Part shown: positions 14,544 through 21,216 of the stretch, one piece after another
Layout of the letters: each line of letters starts with the position of its first letter
Numbering within the stretch: position 1 is the stretch's first letter
Assembly (NCBI GenBank): GCA_031276785.1
Contig: JAISMK010000069.1
Location: 1 to 44,333 of the forward strand
Reading direction: 5' to 3'
Source of the DNA: Desulfovibrio sp.
GTDB taxonomy: Bacteria; Desulfobacterota; Desulfovibrionia; Desulfovibrionales; Desulfovibrionaceae
DNA: 44,333 nt
Program-made: the position numbers and the translations under genes
The notes under the pieces: generated by a model
What the model was told of the DNA's origin: nothing
Seen by the model: the letters and a program-made list of their open reading frames with translations, nothing else
Databases searched by the model: none

Positions 14544-16346
14544 ATGAACAAGCATATCCGACAATGGCCCTATGCGCTTGCCGCCCTGTGCGTCGTGTTC
14601 GCCGCGCCAAGGTTCGTCGAAACGAACTACTGGCTCAACCTGCTCAACATGTGCTGCGTCATGGGCATCGCCTGCCTCGGGCTGAACATCCTGCTCGGCT
14701 ATACGGGACAGATCAACCTGGCTCAGGCTGCCTTTGTGGGCATCGGCGCCTATACTTCGGCGCTGCTGACCATCAATTTCGGCCTGCCGGTCTGGCTGGG
14801 CATGATCTGCGGCGCCCTTACGGGCGGGATCTTCGGCATCCTGCTGGGCATCCCCAGCCTCAAGCTTTCGGGTCATTACCTGGCAGTGACCACCATCGGC
14901 TTCGGCTTTATCGTACAACTTGTACTCATCAACTGGATCGACCTGACCAGGGGCTCCGACGGAATCACCCAGATTCCCGTTTTCAGCCTCTTCGGCATCA
15001 GCTTTGATACCGAGGAGCGGTTTTTCTATTTTTCCGGTACACTGGTCGTCCTGATGGCCTGGGGCATCATACGGCTCAGGGACTCACGCATGGGGCGTGC
15101 TATGCTGGCGGTGAGACAGGACGAAATGGCGGCGAGTACCAACGGCATCGACGTCACCCGCTATAAAATCATCGCGTTCACGCTCTCCTCGGCCTGCGCT
15201 AGTCTGGCCGGAGCCTTGTTCGCCCACGGCGGCGCCCGTTACATCAGCCCGGACACCTTTTCTTTTGAGCAGTCCGTGCTGCTCCTGGCCATGACGGTGC
15301 TGGGCGGAGATGGCTCGGCTCTGGGCGCGGTACTAGGCGCCTCCCTGCTGACCATCCTGCCAGAATCCCTACGCTTCCTGCGTGAATCCTACATGCTCAT
15401 CTTTGCGGCTGCCATCGTGCTGATCATGATCTACATGCCCGGAGGCATCGCCAACCTCGTTACCCACCTGCCGCCCGTGGCCCAGTGGCGCGAGCGCAGA
15501 CGCAAGGCCGCCGGCATGGAACTGGAGCGGGAAGAGGAAAGCCTGCCCCCGCTGGAGCTTGCGCCCTCTCGCGACTGCCGGGACGGCGACATGCTACGGC
15601 TTGTCGGTCTGGCCATGTATTTCGGCGGCCTGAAGGCGGTGGGCGGGGTGGACATGCTCATACGGCGCGGGGAGATCCACGCCCTTATCGGTCCCAACGG
15701 CTCGGGTAAGACCACCATCATCAACGTGCTGAGTGGGTTGTACCGACCGACGTACGGCAGCATACAGCTCTATGGCCGGGAACTGGCCGGTAGCCCTCCC
15801 CACGACATAGCCCGCCTCGGAATCGCCCGCACATATCAGAACATACGCCTCTTTTCCGGCATGAGCGTGCTGGAAAACGTACTCGTCGGCCAGCACACGC
15901 AAAGCCGGACGGGTATTATCGGCGGTGTGCTGCATGATCCCGCGCAACGGAAGGAAGAACTGTCCATGCGGCGAAAAGCCCTGCAGATGCTGCATTTTGC
16001 TGGTCTCCAGCATCTGGAGAATGAAGCGGCTGGCAGCCTGCCTTACGGCAGGCAGCGTCTGCTGGAGATAGCGCGTGCGCTCATCTCGGCTCCAGAACTG
16101 CTGCTTCTTGACGAGCCGGCCGCAGGCCTTAATCCGGCCGAGACCGGGGAATTGCGGGATCTGCTAAATAAAATCCAGGCCATGGGCGTGACCATTTTGC
16201 TTGTGGAACACGATATGGAACTGGTCATGACCGTCTCGGACACCATTACGGTACTCAACTTCGGCCGCAAAATAGCCGAGGGCAACGAGCGTCAGGTACG
16301 CGCGCATCCAGAAGTTATCTCGGCCTATCTGGGGCAGGAGGAGTGA
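14544..16346 (+). CDS. Fused LivM permease - LivG ATPase
   Basis: The 600-residue protein joins two transporter subunits in one chain. Residues ~1-320 are a LivM permease (LLNMCCVMGIACLGLNILLGYTGQINLAQAAFVGIGAYTSA; SGHYLAVTTIGFG). A charged linker (~320-350, REEESLPPLELAPS) leads to a LivG ATPase with Walker A GPNGSGKTTI, signature LPYGRQRLLEIARA, Walker B LLLLDEPAAGLNP and H-loop VEHDMELV. I see no stop or frame change between the two parts, so the fusion is real in this sequence. The second transporter in the window keeps livM and livG separate. It lies between livH (7 bp gap) and livF (1 bp gap). Confidence 0.93.
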   Translation: MNKHIRQWPYALAALCVVFAAPRFVETNYWLNLLNMCCVMGIACLGLNILLGYTGQINLAQAAFVGIGAYTSALLTINFGLPVWLGMICGALTGGIFGILLGIPSLKLSGHYLAVTTIGFGFIVQLVLINWIDLTRGSDGITQIPVFSLFGISFDTEERFFYFSGTLVVLMAWGIIRLRDSRMGRAMLAVRQDEMAASTNGIDVTRYKIIAFTLSSACASLAGALFAHGGARYISPDTFSFEQSVLLLAMTVLGGDGSALGAVLGASLLTILPESLRFLRESYMLIFAAAIVLIMIYMPGGIANLVTHLPPVAQWRERRRKAAGMELEREEESLPPLELAPSRDCRDGDMLRLVGLAMYFGGLKAVGGVDMLIRRGEIHALIGPNGSGKTTIINVLSGLYRPTYGSIQLYGRELAGSPPHDIARLGIARTYQNIRLFSGMSVLENVLVGQHTQSRTGIIGGVLHDPAQRKEELSMRRKALQMLHFAGLQHLENEAAGSLPYGRQRLLEIARALISAPELLLLDEPAAGLNPAETGELRDLLNKIQAMGVTILLVEHDMELVMTVSDTITVLNFGRKIAEGNERQVRAHPEVISAYLGQEE

Positions 16347-16347
16347 C

Positions 16348-17076
16348 ATGCTGCGGATTGAATCGTTGAGTACATTCTACGGCGCGGTCCAGGCCCTCAA
16401 GGGCGTGTCGCTTGAAGTACGTCAGGGCGCGGTCGTGTCCCTGCTCGGGTCCAACGGGGCGGGCAAATCGACCCTAATCCGTTCCATCACGGGTCTCGTG
16501 GCTCCGCGCGCGGGCAGCATAGTCTTCAAGAGCGAGAATATAACCGGAAAGAGTACCGAAAGCATCTCCAGGCGTGGCATCGCCTGTGTGCCCGAAGGCC
16601 GGCACATCTTCCCCGGCCTCAATGTGGAAGACAACCTTCTCATGGGCACGGTATCACGGGGCAAGTTGCCGCAAAGCGAAGTGGCGGAGAATCTCAAAGA
16701 GATCTACCGTATTTTTCCCATTCTTCAGGAGTTCAAAAAAAAGCCAGGCTGGCAGCTTTCCGGCGGACAGCAGCAAATGCTGGCTATTGGTCGGGGGCTT
16801 ATGGCCCGGCCACAACTGCTCCTGCTGGACGAGCCCTCGCTCGGCCTCGCCCCGGTGCTGGTGCAGGAGGTTTTTCGGGTCATCAGGAGCATCAACGAAC
16901 AAAGCGGCACAACCATCCTGCTCGTGGAGCAGAACGCCCGCATGGCGCTTTCCGTGGCATCCCGGGCCTATGTTTTGGCTACCGGCCAAGTCGTGATGGA
17001 AAACAGCGCTGAAAAACTTCTGGCGGACAAGGAAATGCACCGGCATTACCTCGGCGGCGGAAAAAAGGAGGGCTGA
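16348..17076 (+). CDS. livF: LIV-type ABC ATPase LivF (cluster 1)
   Basis: The 242-residue cytoplasmic ATPase has Walker A GSNGAGKSTLIRS, signature LSGGQQQMLAIGRGLMARP, Walker B LLLLDEPSLGLAP and switch LLVEQNA. VPEGRHIFPGLNVEDNLLMG is characteristic of LivF over LivG. It begins 1 bp after the fused LivM-LivG stop and powers the same importer together with the fused ATPase domain. Confidence 0.94.
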   Translation: MLRIESLSTFYGAVQALKGVSLEVRQGAVVSLLGSNGAGKSTLIRSITGLVAPRAGSIVFKSENITGKSTESISRRGIACVPEGRHIFPGLNVEDNLLMGTVSRGKLPQSEVAENLKEIYRIFPILQEFKKKPGWQLSGGQQQMLAIGRGLMARPQLLLLDEPSLGLAPVLVQEVFRVIRSINEQSGTTILLVEQNARMALSVASRAYVLATGQVVMENSAEKLLADKEMHRHYLGGGKKEG

Positions 17077-17195
17077 GCAACCCGGAATCAGAGCATGTGT
17101 GTCAGCGTCCAGGCAGCGGGAAATTTGCCGATGTCGCAAAACAGTATTCAGCTATCCATCCGGCCTGCCCGCAGGCCGCGGACAAAGGAGTTTCT

Positions 17196-18314
17196 ATGTT
17201 CAAGTCGGTTTTCCAAATTTTCGTTATGGCGGCGGCATTATGCCTGCCGTTGTCGGCCACAGCCGCCAATCCAGTGCTTGTCGGCATGAATACCCCCGTC
17301 ACCGGAGCTTCCGCGGGGGAGGCGGTCTACTTCACAAAAGCGGCGAAACTGGCTGAAAAACACGCCAACGACGCAGGTGTCAATATCAAGCTCATCATAC
17401 AGGACAATCAGTCTACCAATCCCGGCGCCCTGCAGGCGCTCAACAAAAGTATTGAGCAGGACAAGGTCTTCGCCGTACTCGGCCCGATAAAGAGTACCCA
17501 AGTTCTTGCCATTTCCGACCGGGTAAAACAGGCGGAAATTCCCACCCTCATCGGCGGGACCAACGTGAACCTGACCCACCAGGGCAACCCCTGGTTCTTC
17601 CGGTGCAGACCCGACGATTCCATCGTGGTTCACGTCATGCTCAAGTACATCAGGGAAGACATGAAGCTGAACAAGATCGGCGTACTGCACGACGCGGACG
17701 CCTTCGGCACCGGCGGTGCCGACCTTGTCGCCCGATTGGCCCCGCAATACGGCCTCACGCTGGTCAAACGCGAAAAGTACACGACCAAGGACAAGGACTA
17801 CACTGCTCAGCTTCTTTCCCTGAAAGCGGCCGGGACAGAAGTCATGATCCACTACGGCACCAACGTTGAGGACGTAGCCGTATGCCAGCGCCAGTTCCGC
17901 CAACTCGGCTTGCCATACAAGTATCTCGGTTCGCCTTCCAGCGCGGTCAACGACACACTGTCCCTTGCCGGCAAGGCAGCCGAAGGCGTGCTGGCTGTAG
18001 CTGACGCCATACCGGATGGCACCCGGGAATACAGGGATTACGCCCAAGCATACATGAAAGAGTATGGCGAAGAAATGGACGCTTGGGCCGCCTGGAATTA
18101 CGACGCGCTCATGATTCTGGCCAAGGCGATCAAGGAAGTGGGCCCGGACAGGGCGAAGGTCCGCAAGGCCATCCTCGGCCTGCGGGACTACCAGGGGGTT
18201 CTCGGTACCTACAGCTTTACAGATAACGGCGACGGACGCCACTCCGCCTGCATCGTGGAAGTGAAAAACGGACACCCCGTCCTCAAGAAGGTTGTTACCG
18301 TGTCGGCGGAATAA
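17196..18314 (+). CDS. LIV-type substrate-binding protein (cluster 1)
   Basis: The 372-residue periplasmic protein begins with a signal peptide (MFKSVFQIFVMAAALCLPLSATAA, cleavage likely after ATA-A). It then shows the LivJ/K fold: VLVGMNTPVTGASAG, AVLGPIKSTQVLAISD, AEIPTLIGGTN and KIGVLHDADAFGTGG. The ATG at 17196 has AAAGGAG 5 bp upstream; a longer reading from 17097 would hide the signal peptide. A GC-rich hairpin (CGGCCTG/CAGGCCG, 17161-17178) lies just before the ribosome site and could limit expression relative to livF. The binding-site residues cannot be tied to a ligand by eye. Confidence 0.92.
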   Translation: MFKSVFQIFVMAAALCLPLSATAANPVLVGMNTPVTGASAGEAVYFTKAAKLAEKHANDAGVNIKLIIQDNQSTNPGALQALNKSIEQDKVFAVLGPIKSTQVLAISDRVKQAEIPTLIGGTNVNLTHQGNPWFFRCRPDDSIVVHVMLKYIREDMKLNKIGVLHDADAFGTGGADLVARLAPQYGLTLVKREKYTTKDKDYTAQLLSLKAAGTEVMIHYGTNVEDVAVCQRQFRQLGLPYKYLGSPSSAVNDTLSLAGKAAEGVLAVADAIPDGTREYRDYAQAYMKEYGEEMDAWAAWNYDALMILAKAIKEVGPDRAKVRKAILGLRDYQGVLGTYSFTDNGDGRHSACIVEVKNGHPVLKKVVTVSAE

Positions 18315-18483
18315 TTCATACGAATAACCGGTAAACGCCGCTCCCGGCGGGCCGTACTCTCAAGCTCGCCCGGCGGCGGGACCGACAGTGGCAATACAGG
18401 CGTGACCATTGATTCCAAGGCTTTTCGCATTGCGCCGGTCCCTCGGAAGCGACGACCATGCCGGACTGCGCAAAGCTATAGCC

Positions 18484-18662
18484 GAGAGGTCTTCATAGCC
18501 AAGAGCCAGAGCATAAATCCTTTGCCGGAGCATTGCCTCAATATTGTGGCTGCAACTGGCTCTACGGCGGAAATCGGTAAAGCACCGTGCTGCTTTTTGC
18601 GTCAGCCAGAGCAGCTTGTCGGCTGCCCGGAGCAGCATCCCGCCGCCATCGGAGGTTATCGT
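18484..18662 (-). pseudogene. IS1380-like transposase, N-terminal remnant
   Basis: On the minus strand the frame reads ITSDGGGMLLRAADKLLWLT, then CFTDFRRR, then IEAMLRQRIYALALGYEDL. This matches the N-terminal part of IS1380-family transposases (LLLREVD..LGLT..., CFTDHRD, MLRQRVYGLALGYEDLNDH). Similarity ends after GYEDL, and the DDE part is absent. The remnant abuts a type-B repeat at 18671. It marks the right side of accessory cluster 1. Confidence 0.7.
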
Positions 18663-18670
18663 TTGTCCGT

Positions 18671-18822
18671 TAGAGCGTTTCTACTTTGATATTGCGCATC
18701 ACAGTTTCTCCTGATCCGCGTCCGCTCCGGCGCTTAACAGCGCAAGTAAATTGCGCTTACGCCTTCGCGGCGGGCGTCCGCACACGCGGCCGCCAGAGCA
18801 AATTCATCCTGAAATTGCTCTA
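18671..18822 (-). repeat. Type-B element bounded by TAGAGC/GCTCTA
   Basis: The 152-bp segment starts TAGAGCGTTTC and ends TGAAATTGCTCTA. It contains GCGCTTAACAGCGC and AAATTGCGCTTACGCC, the inverse of the blocks at 7017-7128, followed by a GC-rich stretch (GCGGCGGGCGTCCG). It differs from the four-hairpin form inside but has the same ends. The next 230 bp to the TPR gene contain no recognised gene; 18998-19033 is an inverted relative of the thiH terminator cassette. Confidence 0.6.
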
Positions 18823-19053
18823 AAAATGGCCTCAACTTTACGGCCCTTACCCCTGGAAATCTGATTGGATTGGATGTACACATTGTCATGGTGGTCCAGT
18901 TTTTGGATTCTAGAATAAGCAGCTAAAATCTAACAAAAAACAACAGAAACCGCCATTCTTTTTATGCAATATCCGGGCTAGTTTTGAACCTTGAGCGGAT
19001 AAAATTTGCGGGAGGCAATTTTTATCTGGAATCCTAAAACACGGAACGCGCCA

Positions 19054-19668
19054 ATGCACCCTCTCTTTCCCCTCCGCCTCGCCCCGCTGATTTTATGTTT
19101 ATTGTCCGTTCCGGCGGGCTGCGGCGGGCGGGAGCCGCAGCCCGCGGCGCCCAACCCCATGGGACTGTCCGGCGCCTTTCTCCCCGCAGCGGAAACCGCC
19201 TATTCCCAGGCCAGGGTTCTGTGGCGCTCCCAGCAGACAACCGCAGCCACGGCGGCAGAAGTCTGCTCCGATCCTCTCCGGGCCATCGCCCTGCTGAACA
19301 AAGCTCTCGCTCTGGAGCCCGAATACGCGGAGGCATATATCCGGCGAGGCCTGGCCAAAAGCGAACTGGGACAATTCGAGGCCGCCTTCGACGATGCCTC
19401 CGCCGCCCTGCGACTGCGGCCCGAGCCAGCGTATTACGCCCAACGCGCCCTGATTTCCATGAGAGCAGGGCAATACGATGCCGCGCGCCTGGATTTGGAA
19501 TACTCCATACAAAGGGACGACTCCCTGAGCCTGTCCTGGGCCTTGCGGGGGATGTTGAACCTTATGGAAAACCGCGCCGCCGAGGCTTGCCGGGATTTCT
19601 CCCGGGCTTGTTCCAATGGGGACTGCTCGCGGCTGGATGCGGCCCGCCAGGAACAGATCTGCCCCTGA
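19054..19668 (+). CDS. TPR-repeat lipoprotein
   Basis: The 204-residue protein begins with a hydrophobic signal (LRLAPLILCLLSVPAGC) ending in a probable lipidated cysteine, although Pro at -3 is unusual for a lipobox. It then shows at least two TPR-like helical pairs: AIALLNKALALEPEYAEAYI, ELGQFEAAFDDASAALRLRP and AGQYDAARLDLEYSI. TPR lipoproteins act as scaffolds in envelope complexes; no specific partner is evident. I chose ATG 19054 because it places the signal peptide at the N-terminus; a TTG at 19006 lies inside repeat-derived sequence. The HlyD-type gene follows 25 bp later. Confidence 0.75.
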   Translation: MHPLFPLRLAPLILCLLSVPAGCGGREPQPAAPNPMGLSGAFLPAAETAYSQARVLWRSQQTTAATAAEVCSDPLRAIALLNKALALEPEYAEAYIRRGLAKSELGQFEAAFDDASAALRLRPEPAYYAQRALISMRAGQYDAARLDLEYSIQRDDSLSLSWALRGMLNLMENRAAEACRDFSRACSNGDCSRLDAARQEQICP

Positions 19669-19693
19669 ACACTCTTGCCCTGCGAGCAACTCC

Positions 19694-20794
19694 ATGAAGC
19701 CATCCCTGCCGAAACCGCCCCCTTCCCTTCCTTATCCGGGTAAAATTCTTGCGGCCGCCGGCATCCTCCTTCTGGCCGGGGCCGTTCTGTACTGGCTGCA
19801 TGCCGACCAGATCAGCCTTACGGGCCAGGTCTCCGGCGCGGCTATCGCCCTGGGGCCGGCTATCGCGGGGGTTGTGGACCAAATACCCGCGGAAGCGGGC
19901 CAAGCCGTGCGCGCGGGGGAACCTATGCTACATCTTAAAGATGACGCGCTACGGGAAACCCTGGCCTGGGAACGGCAAACTCTGGACCGGCTGGAAGCGG
20001 ACCTGCCGCCGGCCTTGCGCTCTTCCCTTGCCAGGGCCACGCCAGGCCTGGAACAGAGACTCGCCCATGGCCGGCAGGCTGAGGAAAAAGCTCTGAGCCT
20101 TGTGGGAGAAGCCTCCGCGGCGGCGGCAGGCGCGGCCGTGGCTGCGCGCCGGGCCTCCATCCTGCGGGCGGAGGGCAAAATCACGGAACAGGCCTGCCTG
20201 GAGGCGCAACTCGCCCACGCCCGAGCCCAAAAAACCCTGGAAGAAATCCGGGCGGAATACGAAAACCTGAGTCTGGCCAGGGCGGCAGTTTCCGCGGAAC
20301 TGCGCGAGCTGCGGGATATGACCAGGAATTACGGCCTGAATCTGCAAAATTATGAAGAACAGCGGGACAGAACGCGGGCTGCGGAAGAAACCGCGGAGGC
20401 GGCCCTACTGCGGGCTCCGGAGGACGGCATTGTGGCGGCGGTCACGGCCCGGACGGGGGACTCCCTGCAAGCTGGACAAACGGCCCTTTATTTCCTGCCT
20501 CTTACCGCCTCTCCGGCGGTAATCGCCACCGTACCCTCGGAGATCGCAGCCCATCTCGCCCCGGGCCAGGAATGCCGCCTGAGCATAGCCTCCCTGCCCT
20601 CTGCCCTGAAAGGCGCCATAGACTCCCTTGACCCGCTTCCCCCCGCTGAAGAAACACAGACGGAAGCGCTGCCGGCGCAAAACGTCCGGGTCAGCATCCG
20701 CATCCACCCGGAAGAAGGACCAGAAGGGACGGACGTCCGCCTGCCGCCCTTGATGAACGGCGCGACGGCGGTTATTACTATTTATCTGCGCTAG
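19694..20794 (+). CDS. HlyD/EmrA-type membrane fusion protein
   Basis: The 366-residue protein has one N-terminal membrane anchor (ILAAAGILLLAGAVLYWLHA). A biotinyl-lipoyl-like half domain follows (GPAIAGVVDQIPAEAGQAVRAGEPMLHL), then a long Ala/Glu-rich coiled-coil hairpin (~90-250) and the second half (LLRAPEDGIVAAVTARTGDSLQAGQTALYFL). Such adaptors bridge inner-membrane exporters to an outer-membrane channel, but no exporter or TolC-type gene is adjacent. The ATG at 19694 was chosen because it leaves a short polar N-terminus before the anchor. The TAG stop is the first three bases of a TAGAGC repeat element. Confidence 0.85.
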   Translation: MKPSLPKPPPSLPYPGKILAAAGILLLAGAVLYWLHADQISLTGQVSGAAIALGPAIAGVVDQIPAEAGQAVRAGEPMLHLKDDALRETLAWERQTLDRLEADLPPALRSSLARATPGLEQRLAHGRQAEEKALSLVGEASAAAAGAAVAARRASILRAEGKITEQACLEAQLAHARAQKTLEEIRAEYENLSLARAAVSAELRELRDMTRNYGLNLQNYEEQRDRTRAAEETAEAALLRAPEDGIVAAVTARTGDSLQAGQTALYFLPLTASPAVIATVPSEIAAHLAPGQECRLSIASLPSALKGAIDSLDPLPPAEETQTEALPAQNVRVSIRIHPEEGPEGTDVRLPPLMNGATAVITIYLR

Positions 20795-20918
20795 AGCAGT
20801 TTAACTTTGAAAAAATTGGACTGCTCTGCAAGGATTTGCCTGCGAATCCTTGCCGTGAGATGGTTGCAGGCGAGCTTTGCTCGCCGTTAAGCAACTATCT
20901 CAAAGAGGAATTGATCTA
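20792..20918 (+). repeat. Four-hairpin TAGAGC/GCTCTA element, copy 3
   Basis: The element starts at the stop codon of the HlyD-type gene (TAG, 20792-20794) and ends GATCTA. Hairpins AGAGCAGT/ACTGCTCT and the GCAAGGATTT family are present; GGCGGGC/GCCCGCC has become GGCGAGC/GCTCGCC with the pairing preserved by matched changes in both arms, which suggests the hairpin is maintained as structure. The last arm is degenerate. Confidence 0.82.
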
Positions 20919-20931
20919 AAAAGGAGAGGGC

Positions 20932-21216
20932 ATGAACGACACCATTGAGGATCTGACCATAGCCTATGAGGAAGACGGTGTTGAAACCATCCGGGAACTG
21001 GATAAGGCCGTCCTGAGCAAAGGCACCTGGGCAACCCTGGTCTTTCGCTACCAGCAATGGGAAGCAAGCAAAAACTCATACAGCGGGGACAAGTATTCCA
21101 TCCGCCGCTACCGAAAAATGGGCGGAGAATACCGCCAGCAGTCCAAATTCAATATTTCGAGCCAGGAACAGGCCAGAAAACTCATAGACATCCTGAATGA
21201 ATGGTTGCGGGATTAA
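20932..21216 (+). CDS. Conserved-looking 94-residue protein of unknown function
   Basis: I do not recognise a family. The small soluble protein is acidic at the N-terminus (MNDTIEDLTIAYEEDG) and basic and aromatic in the middle (FRYQQWEASKNSYSGDKYSIRRYRKM), and ends with a probable helix (QEQARKLIDILNEWL). AAGGAGAGGGC precedes the ATG at good spacing, which supports translation. The stop overlaps that of convergent priA by 3 bp. A repeat lies between it and the HlyD-type gene, so co-transcription is uncertain. Confidence 0.75.
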   Translation: MNDTIEDLTIAYEEDGVETIRELDKAVLSKGTWATLVFRYQQWEASKNSYSGDKYSIRRYRKMGGEYRQQSKFNISSQEQARKLIDILNEWLRD

